Source: Hydrangea macrophylla
Lineage: Eukaryota > Streptophyta > Magnoliopsida > Cornales > Hydrangeaceae
Length of the DNA stretch: 64,000 bases
Assembly: GCA_033977485.1 (NCBI GenBank)
Contig: CM066991.1
Span: 32,361,850 to 32,425,849 of the forward strand
Reading direction: 5' to 3'
Positions within the stretch are counted from its first letter, which is position 1. Each line of letters starts with the position of its first letter. The translations under genes and the position numbers were made by a program. The notes under the pieces were generated by a model. The model was not told the DNA's origin and searched no databases. It saw only the letters and a list, made by a program, of their open reading frames with translations. Below, in pieces: positions 32,835 to 44,479 of the stretch.

Positions 32835-34424
32835 TGTTTACACCCTAATTTGGGATTTCCCAAGGCACATGATGACCACGTGGCCTTATAATGTCATCTT
32901 AGGATCATGAGGACAAATGAACAGGTGATGAGGACGATAACGTAATAAGACCGATATCGAAGCCAGTAACGGTGAGAATGACGAAAATATCGGTGATGGC
33001 AAACAATGCCAGTAACAAGCAGAGAGCCATAATATCGGGTTCAAAAGACCGATGTCCAACCAATAGGGACTGGGAGAGCTGAATTCTGATATCAGGCACT
33101 AAGATAAAGAGGGGGGACGCCGAGCTCCAAGACAGATATCGGTCTCGACAAGTAAGACCGATATCAAAAGGGAGAATCGATAGAAACAACGTGCCACAGC
33201 CTCAGCAGACAAGGCCGATAACCACTCTTATGGATAATACAGAAGCAAGACCGTCAAATGATAGCTAGCAGCAGCCAAGAGAATGCAATATCGGTCTTAA
33301 GAGATGTTGAAGGCAGCCATTAGAATAATTGAAGTTGAATATCGGTTGAACAGGACCGATGAATTGTGGAGTCTTGCCAAGAATATGAGACCGATGTCAT
33401 TAAGGGCCACCTATGAATTAAAAGTATCCCCAACATAAATGAAGTTGAAGACTCTTGAATCTTCTGGAAACACCTCGGTCATAAGACCTAAGACTGAAGT
33501 TGAAAGTCAAACAGGGTGAGATGTAGATAGCACCTCGGCCTCAACAAATAAGGCCGATGACTACCTGGTTGGTGCTATGGGATCTAAGAACTCTAAGCAA
33601 CAGTAAATAAGGAAGAAGCACAAGACCGAGTTTGACGAACGAGGATGTTGTACGTAGAAATATCGGTCACTAAAACCAGCAGATGGGCAGATGACTCACA
33701 AAGATCAAGACCGAGATATTTCAGCCAGCACAACAAACAGTTCAAAGAAGAATGAAACCAGAGTAGAATACAAGGTCTTTGAACGGTTGAAGCATAGATG
33801 GGAACGTGTCTACAGAATATGCTGAGCTGGAAGGAAAAGCAGTTGCATGAAAAGAGAACGTGGCAGAAGTGGGTGCATCACGGATCATGGGGGCAGATCA
33901 TGGGAGAGAAAGAGCATCCAGTAACCTGCTCATGCCTAGAAATCAGGGGCCACTTCCCCACTTTCCCACTAACCCCACTACCATTAGTAGCGGTTATTCC
34001 AAAACTCTATAAATAGAGCAGGGTGGGCAACATTAAAGGGGGCTAACACACACGCCACTTCTGCTCTAGCAGACTTTATTTCCTCCTCATAACAATCCAA
34101 CTTGTTCTTGAGTGATTTGTGAGTTCTCATTGTTCTTGAGAGTTTATCTTTCCCTGCACGTTGTAATCGATTTGTATTTCAATCAATGAAGATGTGTTTG
34201 GAGGTATTCTTGTTTCTCAGTAGTTAATTTTGTTCTTTTTCCCCATTTGTAGTTACTTACTTGCATCAGAGTAGAGTAAAGACCCACTCGCTGTTAATAA
34301 GTCATTTTTATTAACCATCGTTTGATTAAGAAGTTAGATTAGGTTGTTATAACCTTCTTTTTGAGTCCACACGGGCTCTGGCACGCCCAGCACACACTAC
34401 CCAAAAATTATTTTATTGTAAACA
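32835..34424 (+). repeat. 3' LTR (type A) of the composite element
   Basis: 1590 bp, the same length as the 5' LTR, with about six base differences by eye. TATA box at about 34008-34017. Followed by the duplication CAAAC (34425-34429). Confidence 0.95.
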
Positions 34425-35509
34425 CAAACTCAAAGAAAGCTAAATCTACAAGAAGATCATTATTATGAAATTAACCAACGTGAACATATGTACAGCTGAA
34501 ACCATAATAAATAGAATCAAAACAATATTAGTTAAGACACCTTGTTAGGGCCAAAAAACTTGGGAAAATAAGAACACGCTTTCTCATATTGACTTTAATT
34601 AAGACAATTTCTACAAACCCAACGCTATATCCCTATTAGAGGAAACATAAAGAACATATCTAATGTCATATGGCAAAAAATGTAATTGACAATAATCAAC
34701 AGAACCCATATCAAAATCTATAATTTCATATGATTATGATACCTGAGAACCCAAGAAGACAATTCGCTGGCGAAGAAGCATGTTGGGGGTGTCAAGCTCT
34801 TCGAACAGAGACAGTCAAGTGGCCAATGCAGAGAGATCTATATTGGTGATGATGATATCTGTGAGATTTATATCACAAACACACACACACACACATACAC
34901 ACACACAATATGTGTATATATACGTACATATAGAGAGAGAGAGTGTACCGGGTTTGGTAAAAGATAATTTTGGTCATGGAATCCGAGGAAAGGTCAGTGG
35001 TTATAGGGTGCGCTTAGGGTTTGTGGCATTGTTGTTGTTGGAAGAGGCTAAGCTAGTGCGAATTTAGAGGAATTGGAGATTTTTTTTTGTTAGATGAAGA
35101 GTTTTTGTGTTTTGTTTTTTGTTTCGGATTTGGGGGTTTGACGAAGAGGGGCGGTGAGGAGAGGTAACCCCAAAAGGGGGCTGCGATGGAGGTGTTTAGA
35201 AATAGAGATGGTAGAGAGGAGAGGAGGCTGTGATGGGAGGCCAAGGGAAGGCAATGGTGGTGGAGATGGAGATGGTGCAAAGGAGAGGAGGCTGTGATGG
35301 CCGGTGGTAAGAGGCTGCCTTTCTCTCCCTCTTTCTCTTCTGTTCTCTCTGTCATTCCCCCTTTTAATTTTTCGCAGTGTTTTTCCTCTCTCTCATCTAT
35401 CTCTATGACCATTCTTCATGGATCTGGTCTAGAAGTTTTTTTTGCCTCTTGGTCTTCGACTCATGGGGTTCTGGATTTAGGTTTTGCATAGAAAAAGAGA
35501 ATAGAGTGA

Positions 35510-35549
<40 letters not shown>

Positions 35550-35601
35550 AGTGCAACAGTCTTCAATATAATGGTTAATGTGTATGTGTGAGAGAGCTCC
35601 C

Positions 35602-35646
<45 letters not shown>

Positions 35647-35991
35647 GAAGAGTAGAAAGGAATTGAGAGAAAAGAGTGACATGTAGGATTTTTAGTGCTA
35701 CTAGAGATTGCTGATGCCAACCTAGAGTTATGTAAATCAACATTACACAATGATTATATATACCTCCAGATTACGTACGGTAAAGTAGCTACGAATCTCT
35801 TACAACTGTGGCAGAACCTTTCCATCATAAAACAATTGGATCAATGACAATGCATATCCTTGAGGAACATTAACTGGAGAAGAAAGTGTATCACCAACAT
35901 GAACATGAAGATCTAGAATGCCACATGCTTGAGTGTGACTGTAAATTTCAGGGCAAGATACTCTCTAGCTTTTATCAAACAAAATTTCATC
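34425..35991. other. Host or old repeat DNA with microsatellites
   Basis: No gene recognised. It holds CA runs (about 34876-34908), GA runs (34932-34944 and about 35514-35546) and a hexanucleotide array (35601-35645). GA-rich stretches give spurious open frames on both strands. The first 60 bp are a diverged copy of 17055-17115. Confidence 0.5.
35601..35645. repeat. (CCTGTG)n hexanucleotide array
   Basis: Seven near-perfect tandem CCTGTG units. Confidence 0.9.
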
Positions 35992-36215
35992 TGTTACGAG
36001 TAGCAAAAATGAGGAAAATTGAATTTCTTTTTGAGTCCATAAGCACGTGACTAGTTGAATTTTACCGATTATCCAATAACTTAAAACAAGCATATAATCA
36101 TGACACGAGTAGAACTAAGGTTGCATCAAGAAAACATACATCAGAGTTACTAATTATTACAATATTCGAGGTTTAATATAGCTTAAGGCACTACATGCCA
36201 TTACAAAATACTAGT
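35992..36215 (-). mobile_element. LTR end fragment related to the solo LTR 3783-8453
   Basis: TGTTACGAGTAGC, then text matching the 3783-4060 part of the solo LTR (AAATGAGGAAAATTGAATTTC, CACGTGACTAGT, later TTAAGGCACTACATGCC). It is the U5 end of a minus-strand chromovirus LTR, truncated after about 220 bp. Confidence 0.55.
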
Positions 36216-36514
36216 GTTAAAAATATAATACTATGTTTGGGTCTTTTGTAATTTTGTTAATCCGTATATTCCTTTGGTAATTTGTCTATCATGTTTAGAT
36301 GGGTGCCAAGTGTATGGATGATAGATGATCCTTCTAGGGTAAGCTTGGCATAGAGACAAACTCTCTTTTGTATTGAAAAAATCTGCAGAGGAAATATACA
36401 AGGCAGCCCTTGTTTTTTGCTCCACTCTTTTTCTCATTAATTTGAATCTCTTCACTTGTTGCTTAACAAAATCAATCACAAAATTAGTTTGGGTGTTTGA
36501 ATACAAACCAGTCA
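36216..36514 (+). mobile_element. Remnant of the 5' LTR of Copia element 1
   Basis: Non-coding, AT-rich. It ends CAAACCAGTCA, and a primer-site-like TGGTGTCAAAGCC follows at 36518. The left boundary is unclear because the LTR fragment at 35992-36215 abuts it. Confidence 0.5.
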
Positions 36515-36517
36515 GAG

Positions 36518-36530
36518 TGGTGTCAAAGCC
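36518..36530 (+). promoter_or_regulatory. Initiator-Met primer binding site, Copia element 1
   Basis: TGGTGTCAAAGCC, a decayed form of TGGTATCAGAGCC, the usual plant Copia primer site. The gag ATG follows at 36603. Confidence 0.55.
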
Positions 36531-36602
36531 TAGTTAATCAATCACAGTTAGGAGTAAATCAATTGAAGGGAAACAAACCCTAGAAAGAAGAAGAACAAGA
36601 AG

Positions 36603-36700
36603 ATGGCAACTTCAAGCAACACTAGTGGTAATCAAAATCCCCCATCCCCTAGTTTTGAAGGTGATGATTATGATTTTTTGTGGACAAAGAAGAAAACCAT
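36603..36700 (+). pseudogene. Copia element 1 gag, first part
   Basis: MATSSNTSGNQNPPSPSFEG followed by DDYDF and WTKKK, the N-terminus of a plant Copia gag. It is cut at 36700 by the CACTA element. The frame resumes at 44711 after one copy of the duplicated CAT, with no frameshift, so the insertion is clean. Confidence 0.8.
36698..36700. repeat. CACTA target duplication CAT, left copy
   Basis: Matches 44708-44710. A 3-bp duplication is standard for CACTA elements. Confidence 0.8.
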
Positions 36701-36719
36701 CACTACAAGGAAAAATGCT

Positions 36720-37120
36720 TTTTGTCACTTAAAAAGTGACATAAATAGGTATTTATGTATTTTTTTTTTTTACAGTAAAAAATGACATAAATGGGGGCGA
36801 CAAATGTTTTTAAAAGTGACAGAAATATTTTATAAAAGTGGCCTAAATGTTTCATAAAACTAAAACATATATTAATAAAAAGTGACATAAATACTTAAAA
36901 GTGACATAAATACCATTTTATTTATGTCATTTTTAACCTAAGTGATATAAAGTAAAAAAAAAAGTGACATAAATACCAAACAAAATTATTACATCAAAGT
37001 CTTAAAAGTGACATAAATACTTTAAAAGTGGCATAAATACTTGATAAAAGTGACATTAATACTTGATAAAAGTGACAAACGCTTTTTATTTATGTGGGTT
37101 TTCTTAAAAGTGACAGGTGT
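36720..37120. repeat. Left subterminal repeats of the CACTA
   Basis: About a dozen AAAGTGACATAAAT units, mostly in one orientation, with a few inverted copies that can form hairpins. In known CACTA elements such motifs bind the TnpA-type protein. Confidence 0.85.
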
Positions 37121-37819
37121 TTCCAAATTTGTTTTTTAAAAAAATGTGATTGCATATATCAATATTACCACCCTATACAAAACTAAATGCCGCTCAATAA
37201 TCAATTCCAACAACTAAATTAATACTAAATAATCAATGAATGTATCATTACAACCAATCAATTCCATTCCATCTATTCATATCTACCAATCAACAAAAAA
37301 TTTAAAAAATATGTCTTCGAGAACCATGTGTACTTTCAACCTAAATTTAACTCCAGATGTCATCGAACCTCAATATAATTCCACAAAGCGAGCTGCTTTT
37401 ATTTTATAAGAATAAAAAACTAATACATATAAACATTGTTCAGAAGATACGCATCCTTCGAGAGTATTACTAATACTAAATCCACCATAATAACATTTTC
37501 TCCAACAAAAAAAAAAGTGAGAATCCTCCCCTTTAGGAAAAATGAGAATCCTCCTCTCTTACGTTCATCTGAGTTCCTCAACTGCAATTGAAAAAAAAAG
37601 TCATTAATCAATGGATGTGTTGTTATAAAGTCTATTATGTTTTGAGAAATTGAACACATATTGACCACAACATTTATGTAACAAATTTCAATTTTAGGAA
37701 CTCAGATTTTCTAATAGAGTAAAGATCAAAGAAATAATGCTTTCAATTGACAGAGGTCAGCTCAAGACAATGTCATTGTTTCAAAAAGTAACATAGCAGA
37801 TCCTGAAACAAACCTTGAT
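37121..37819. other. CACTA interior without recognised gene
   Basis: AT-rich; nothing recognised. Confidence 0.5.
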
Positions 37820-38921
37820 CTAAGCTACTCTTGCAATCCTATTCACCATCAAATCTACAGAGGATGAATCTTCATTGCCAGCTTTAACTGAGAAATAAAA
37901 ATTTTAAGTTAATTCAGCGGCCACAACTCTAATTAAAAGTGTTATAGTAGTTCAATTAAAGTTTAATAATTATGTCACTCAGTAGTTCAAAGTGGAATGA
38001 AAAAAAGTAGGAATATATGGTAGACTGCCTGCGAAAAGAATTTCAAAAATTAGTTTGACATGTCATTTCCCCTTATGTTGACCTTAAATTCAAGCTAAGG
38101 GAAATAGGGAATAGTTTGAGACGCCCATCTTTGCCACTTCTAGTTAGTTTCTCGAATTAGAAGAGGCAAAGATGAGTATCAAATTTATACTATTTCCTTT
38201 TCATTCCCATTTCCACACTATTTTTTTCCTAACCAAAGAAAGAAAAGTGTTTTCAGCTGGTGTTTCCTTCCCCTTTACCTCATTAAGTCCATGAACCAAA
38301 CATAGCCTAATGTTTTACTATGGAACACACTGATATTAGAAAATGACATCCTTTATGTATGCAAATGTACAAAGTTCAAATTCATAAAGGAGATGGAAAA
38401 GCAGATGTTGACATCAATCTTCCTATTCAAATCAATCAGGAATGTTAATAGCAACTACACACAAATGCACCTAAATCGACCCAATTTAAACAATTTAAAC
38501 TACATCGACCCAAATCAGAAAATGGGATCTAAATGTGAGACTTACCAAAACTACTAAGTAGATTGTCACATTATGTGGACCACTAACTGAATAGTAACGT
38601 TCAAACAGTACAAAGAGTAGAAAAGAATACCTCGTGCATCCTTGAGCAATTTGCTTTGAGCTTAAAATCTCACCAAGTCTTGTGATAATCTTCAGTAATT
38701 CCAACTCCTGTTACCTAAAGTTGTCAACCCCATCAATATGAAATATACAAGATGGTGTTCCATCTTAAGTTCAGAAAATGAAACAGGAAACAAAAATTTC
38801 AAAAAAACATAAAGGAAATTAATACCTCAATTTGCTTCTTGCGCGTGGCAATATGCAATTAGATGGTGGTTCCATTTCCACTCTGAGATTTTGGGGTCTA
38901 CCTCGCCATTTGCTAAGAAAC
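37820..38921 (-). pseudogene. Captured fragment of an unidentified host gene, three exon-like blocks
   Basis: Minus-strand blocks at 38921-38826, 38707-38631 and 37887-37820 each have an AG acceptor, and the first two end at a GTATT donor. They encode GEVDPKISEWKWNHHLIAYC, then ELELLKIITRLGEI...QGCTR, then EDSSSVDLMVNRIARVA and a stop. This looks like the 3' end of a spliced gene. I do not recognise the family. The first block has a small frameshift near its end. A short hairpin (38131-38176) and other sequence fill the last intron. Confidence 0.45.
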
Positions 38922-39237
38922 CTGCTTATAGTTACAAAACTGATAATTTTTGTCAAGCTAATTAAAAAAAAAATCAAGAAGTAATAACTAAAACTGATTA
39001 CCATATACTGAAATTCCAATTGTTTTCTGATTGCTTAACAACCATATGCTTATAGTTATCTTTTCCTTTTTGTTTCCATGTGACTCACCTAGGAAGGTTT
39101 TTCACTATATTTCTGTTTCGAATTTGTTTCTTTTGACCATAGCTTTTACAAAGTTGATTCCTCTCTCGTGTAGATTTAACCAACCTCACTGGTTTTAGTA
39201 AGATTCCAGGTGGAGGAAAAATATAGTTTCTTTTGCA

Positions 39238-39250
39238 TGAGAGAGAGAGA

Positions 39251-39303
<53 letters not shown>
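39238..39303. repeat. GA microsatellite in the CACTA
   Basis: About 33 GA units with one interruption. The plus-strand frame 39210-39548 is a translation of it and is not a gene. Confidence 0.9.
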
Positions 39304-39307
<4 letters not shown>

Positions 39308-39719
39308 TATTGCATGTGAGTGGTTACAACTACAAAGCTGGTTGGCAGGCTTTGAAGTAGTTCACTTGAAAGTTTGTAGGTTCACTTTACCCGCTATTCT
39401 GACCACTAAATCTGCTTATGATCAAACCCACAACAAAAAACCCAGACTTTTGCTTTTATTCTTTGGCATTCATGTAACCTGGAACATGAATCCTCTGTTT
39501 AAGGGTTCCTCTGGTCTTTTGTTTCTATTGTATTGTATACTAATCTAACATAACTTATCTGTTCAGTTCAAATTGTAAGACATTATTAAATAACACTTTA
39601 TGAGAGAAACTATATTCAAGCTTTAAGTGGAAACATGACTGCCACCTTTTAGTCTTTGGCATTCACGTGGTGGTGGTGGGGGGAGATGACATTGAAAGGT
39701 AGTTCCACCACCTTTGATA

Positions 39720-40001
39720 TCATGTATCAGGAAAGAATGAACACTTCTTCTCTTTGTAAAGAGGGTATGAACTAGAGTTATCAAAAACCCATTTGCCAGA
39801 AAACAAATCACAACTCGAAAGTGATTTCTCTGGCATAATCTCATGATCTTCTTCTTCTTCAACTTCAAGCATCAATTTGTTGGTGTCTCTAGTTAAGTAA
39901 ATAGTAGCAAAAACTAAGGCCACAAAAAGGAGGATAGTTATGGAATGAAACTTGTAGCTACTTCCCCAATTTTCAACAGCTAATTTTCCAAAGCTTGCCA
40001 T
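39720..40001 (-). pseudogene. Captured N-terminus of a TBL/PMR5-type protein
   Basis: The minus-strand frame begins MASFGKLAVENWG, has one membrane segment (ITILLFVALVFATIYL, residues about 22-37) and an acidic linker. Then comes the PMR5N signature CDLFSGKWVFDN...YPLYKEKKCSF (residues 63-88). Trichome birefringence-like proteins are Golgi type II membrane proteins that acetylate cell-wall polysaccharides. The frame ends by a stop right after the CxF motif. The catalytic GDS and DxxH parts are absent, so this is a first-exon fragment carried in the CACTA. Confidence 0.75.
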
Positions 40002-40287
40002 TTTTGTTGTTCCTTAATTTCTCTGACTTTTGTCTCTCTTTAATCTGAGACCATTTAAAAGGTGCAGAGTAGTTTCAAAGCTACAACATTTTTGCACCAA
40101 TTATTGCACTTTGGGATCAAACTACAACAATTTGGGGCCCAAACCACTAGTAAGTATGATACATCCTAATCCACTACGATGTATCATAATATAGCAGGAT
40201 GTATTACAGAAATTTCCTACATGTAAATGAATTGAGTGATAGCTCTAATACACTACGTAATCAGCTAAAGCATTAAACATTCCAAAG

Positions 40288-40544
40288 TACTCCCTCCGTC
40301 CCATTTTTTATGTGTCCCTTTTTGGGAATCCAACTATTTAAGGGGACAAAAAGAATCTACACCTACTTTCCATAATTGCCCATAATCATTGCACTTTCTT
40401 TTTTGTTTTGTTTTGGTATTGGTTGTAAGGAAGGATAATTTGGAAAACTAAGTAAAATTTACATACTAATTTAAGAAAGTGGACAACAATTTTGGGACAT
40501 ACAAAAATAGAAAGGGGGACACATAAAATGGTACGGAGTGAGTA
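40288..40544. mobile_element. Stowaway-type MITE in the CACTA
   Basis: The element 40290-40542 (253 bp) has ends CTCCCTCCGTCCCATTTT and, reversed, CTCACTCCGTACCATTTT, flanked by TA on both sides. CTCCCTCCGT ends and a TA duplication define Stowaway (Tc1/mariner) MITEs. Confidence 0.88.
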
Positions 40545-41800
40545 AGAAATAAGGAACAATTAACTCTTGTAAGCACAATTGACGTAGTAGATTGCATTGC
40601 TTACAAATTGTCTAGTGGGAACAATATGATCGCCCAATGAAAATTTCATATCTACCCTAGGAAGGATTTAGTAAGGTAATAGAAATTAAAACACTCAAAA
40701 AAACAACTAAACGTGTTGTAGAACTAGAAAAAATCATTCTTAAAACAACTAAACAACAAAAACATGGGAGTCTAAACATGTTTTAGAACTAGGATTTTGG
40801 ATTGTATGAAAAATTAAAAGAGAGATGGAAAAGCGAAATACAGATCAACAACGGTCGATAAGAGGATGGGAAGATCTGGGACACACCTATCGCTGGTGTA
40901 ACATGCCCTCCAAACTCGGGTCCGAGTAGAATTAAGCAAGCTCAAAGCAATGGTCTTAGTTCTGGATCCGTGAAAAATGCAATCGAATCATTCAATTTCA
41001 AAAGGAAGGAAGCCAACTTAAAATACCTCCCACATTTTTGAATATACACTATTCATTTTTAAAATAAACAGAGCTAACTAAATTCTAACTTGCCTACAGA
41101 TCATAGCTTAAGTTGCTTAACAAGAGTTGCATATCGTAGTTCTCTTTAAATAAATGATTGATTCAAGAGACATTCATTCACCAACAAATTACCAAATTAT
41201 TGGTTAAGAGGACATGTGGTTAGGAAAAAAAAGACCAAAATTCACATGGAAAGAGTTGGTAAGAAAAGATAAAGTAGTGTGTGGCTTAAGTGAGACTACG
41301 GTTTTGGATAAAGCAAATTACCAAAAGATCGCCTAATTGAATACTTGCTTCATTTGTTAATAATAAAACCTTCTTCAGAAACTAATATTCTTGTGTTTGT
41401 TTAATGGTAGCTGAAACGAAATTTGTAAGTGCCCGTATAACACTAAGAGTGATACAAATTCTCTGGTTAGCAAGAGCTAAAAGTGTATGGTAGCACTGTC
41501 ACTAAAAAATGAAGATGATGCATAAGTCGAAAGACAAATATTTTAGGACATTTTGTTCAATTATTCATTGTGGCAATTTTTTTATGGTACTAATTTGGCC
41601 AAGGTGCATACCTTTCTTTATTATTGCTCATAGATAGCATTTATAATCAGTTCTTCACCAATCTCTCTTGATAAAGCAAGGCCGCCTCTTTTGAAAACAT
41701 GTGTCAAAATACAGTTTTGGAAACCACAAAAAGCTATGATTAAGAATCAATCAACTAACTACATACATCAAACTTGGTTTTGAGGAATGTCCTAAAACTC
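40545..41800. other. CACTA interior without recognised gene
   Basis: AT-rich and non-coding by eye. Confidence 0.5.
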
Positions 41801-42019
41801 ACTAGGCGCTAGTCGGGCAGTGGAGGGGGACCTCGTGCCTAGGTGGGGCCTAGGCGGAAAAATTATTTTAAAGCAAAATTAATAATACAGAGACAATTTT
41901 AATATTAAAAAAATCACATTATCAACAATGTAATTTAAATAGGTGCTTACCAACAAACTACATACATTATACACCTAGCCGCCTAGCCCCTCCAAGGACC
42001 GCTTAGGACCCCGCCTAGT
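41801..42019. mobile_element. Hairpin MITE-like repeat (ACTAGGCG ends)
   Basis: ACTAGGCG at 41801 and CGCCTAGT ending at 42019, with GC-rich inner arms (GCCTAGGCGG and CCGCCTAGCCC) and an AT-rich centre. No clear target duplication. Confidence 0.55.
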
Positions 42020-42452
42020 AAATTAGACAATTTTACAAACGCCAACATAGGAATAAAGCAACAAAAATGCAGCAATAATACGAATAAATAACTCCATTAG
42101 CACAAGTCACTAACATAGCCAATCTCAATTAATGATCTTTAGTTGAAATAAATTTGAAAACCAGGGACCTAGTGTATAGTGATGCAATTATAATAATGGG
42201 CCTAAAATGAAATTCTAGAAAACAACCTTAAACATAGAGATCACTTATTGCTTGCTGGGCACTTATAATAATGGGCCTAAATAGCATTGCTGAGCAATTA
42301 ACAATTGTGCACATCCATATACTTATTGCTTTCGGTTAAGCACACAATCTTAAACATAAAGATCACTTTGTCTATATCTGCAGTCTCCATAATGGGTACA
42401 AGTTGACACATTTAAATGACAACTTATAATTAGGAAGGGAAAGGAACAAGAC

Positions 42453-42971
42453 CTGCACTTGCAGTTGAAGTGATTTCAAGTACTCAATTGCCTCATCCAG
42501 CATAGACAATTTGTCAAACTAAAATTCAAACAAGCAAAAGAATTTTTTATTAAATTAGAACAAGTGACGCAGAAATTAGTCCTTGTACTTTCACAAGAAA
42601 CATAACGAAAAAAAAACAATACAATTCTAGCAACCTTGTTGCAATGAGGTATGAGTTCTTGTAAGGCCTTCATTTTCTTCATTTATCCTATCTCGACATC
42701 TCTGTAGGAGATGCAATGTAAGACCCATCAAGGAAAAAGTCTTAAAAAAATGAAACTATTCAACATTATAATATTAAAAAAAAAAAGCATGTCTAAAAAG
42801 AAACCAGTGCATCAACAGTTGTAATATACCCCTATATGTACAAACCCTCTCTGAGAGATTGTGGACCTCTGCAGCCCTTGATTTCTTTGCTGATCCTCAA
42901 ACTTGTTTCTTTGCATGAGGTGACTCAAACTCGACATCCTATGATAGTAGTTCAAGAAACAGAAAATCAGA
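42453..42971 (-). pseudogene. Captured fragment of a PIF-type bHLH transcription factor gene
   Basis: Three minus-strand exon blocks: about 42971-42846 (DVEFESPHAKKQV, stop, then SRAAEVHNLSER), 42701-42635 (basic region and helix 1, KMKALQELIPHCNKV) and 42518-42453 (FDKLSMLDEAIEYLKSLQLQVQ in two segments). The last is exactly 66 bp, as in functional plant bHLH genes of this group. Splice donors and acceptors are kept at the borders. A stop in the first block and a one-base shift before helix 1 make it a pseudogene. PIF proteins bind G-box DNA in phytochrome signalling. Only the bHLH region is present. Confidence 0.8.
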
Positions 42972-43859
42972 ATGGGCTAAAATCAACTAAAGAAGAAAGA
43001 AAGTACATGATACAAGAAATAATATCATGACTTAATACCACAGATCAACAGGCCCATTTGATTAGTAAGTTTAAAGATCTTCTATTACTTATACAGCATG
43101 GACTAGGATTATGGATGATTAACTGCTTCAGCACATGTCCATTATAAGTTAGAAGCTTTTGTATAGCACTCATTTTATGCCACTCCTTGTCTACCCAAGT
43201 TCAACAATTGGTTTGACTATTACATAAGCAAAACTCCCTTATCACCTTAATCCAAAGCTTAAGCATACGATAAGCTAGTTAATACATCCTACCACAACTT
43301 TGGATAAAGTTACGCGACCAAATTTTAGTCCCACCAATGGCTGCTATCCATTTCATCCTTTATAGCAATATAAGGAGCCTTTTCTTTTGTGACTTATGTC
43401 CACTTGTTTTCTTATGGGGTAGAGTTTCCCCACTCCCTCCATATAGTTCCTTCTCCTTTCCCATGCTCTCTCTCCTCACCAGATAGTGACACAAAGGAAT
43501 ACTCGCCCTTCATAGCACTATGAGATGCTTAATATTTTAAAAAAAAAAAAAACTCAAAAATCTCATCGAACATCCCTAAATCTTACCTATACTAACATCT
43601 GCACAAAATTAATCCAAGTGATCACCTGAACCAGGTCACGATTGCCACTAAATTTGGAAAAAAAAAAACAAAATGGTTTATATTGAAATCATCCTATACT
43701 GGGAGATTATCAAGTCACTTCCTCCACTTGCAACCAATTACATCAATTTTGCAGCTTGTAATTGTTTACAGGCAAGACTAAAATTGTTCATTTTTTAAAT
43801 AAGTTGAAAGTGTTTAACCATACTTGAGATAGTGGTACTTGCATGTGTTGGAGCCTAAG
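42972..43859. other. CACTA interior without recognised gene
   Basis: AT-rich, no family recognised. It may contain diverged introns or untranslated parts of the captured genes. Confidence 0.4.
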
Positions 43860-43860
43860 A

Positions 43861-43958
43861 TACTACTGAAAAGGATCGGGAAAATTTGGATCGACCGTTG
43901 ATTTGCTTGTACTACTGAAAAGGATCAGGAAAATTTGGATCGGCCGTTGATTCGCTTG
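43861..43958. repeat. 49-bp tandem duplication at the end of the RRM fragment
   Basis: 43861-43909 and 43910-43958 differ at about three positions. The unit covers the 3' end of the RRM fragment. Confidence 0.85.
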
Positions 43959-44149
43959 GTGGGCTCTCTCAGGTCTAACAAGGCAGATTTGATGTGATGA
44001 AAAGTGACAAAGCCATTGTTGATGACGATGGCCTCGTCGAGGTCGCCGAAGAGAGAGAAGATGGTGCATAGCTTGTTGATGGTGGTGTCCCAACCGACGC
44101 CACGGACGAAGAGCTTGCGCTTAGAGGGGACGAGGACGTCGTGATGGTT
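43925..44149 (-). pseudogene. Captured RRM fragment of a UBA2-like RNA-binding protein
   Basis: The minus-strand frame of 74 codons reads [14 protein letters not shown] (RNP2 with the VxGxGWDTT pattern of UBP1-associated protein 2), then [16 protein letters not shown] and NGFVTF (a shortened RNP1), then [15 protein letters not shown]. The loop between strand 2 and RNP1 is missing about ten residues. No start codon is at the left edge, so it is an internal exon piece. UBA2 proteins bind mRNA in the nucleus. This copy is too short to fold as a full RRM. Confidence 0.75.
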
Positions 44150-44479
44150 GACGAGGGACCGATATTGACGTTACTAGTCGAGAGCAGAGATGGGGTTTTT
44201 GTAGAGACAGGTGGAGGGTTCGTAGAGAGGGAGAAAAAGAAAGAAACACATTTAGGGATCAGTTTTTGTGGAAAAGAATGGGACTTGGATGATGGAGGGG
44301 CAGTCGCCCATGGATGATGAAGAAGGTGCTAGGGTTTTAGTGAGAGAACATGACGAGAGACATTAGGGATCAGTTTTTGCAAGTGGAGTTTGTTCATTTG
44401 TTGTGTTGAGATGGATGCTAAATAAACTGTGTTTTATCTACAAAATTATCACCACACTATTTTTTTGTGTCGGTTTATA

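Larger units (their letters stand above)
17347..34424 (+). mobile_element. 17.1-kb composite Tat-lineage Gypsy retrotransposon with two LTR types and an antisense PMD gene
   Basis: The outer ends are two 1590-bp LTRs (17347-18936 and 32835-34424) that differ at about six positions by eye. Both start TGTTTACACCC and end GTAAACA, and a perfect CAAAC duplication flanks the whole, so the 17 kb integrated as a unit and recently. Inside, in order: primer site and a 388-codon ORF of unknown type; a polypurine tract and a different 982-bp LTR (20918-21899); a second primer site; Tat-type gag, protease, RT, RNase H, second RNase H-like domain and integrase (21931-28800); then a multi-exon antisense gene with a plant mobile domain (32517-28917); and a polypurine tract before the 3' LTR. 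Stops and frameshifts break gag-pol, so it probably moved with enzymes from a relative. Confidence 0.9.

Noticed and set aside
35294..35750. Frames of 65-115 aa on both strands near 35.5 kb
   Set aside because: Driven by GA and CCTGTG repeats; no conserved domain.
39210..39548. 112-aa frame beginning in a GA repeat
   Set aside because: Microsatellite translation followed by unrelated text.
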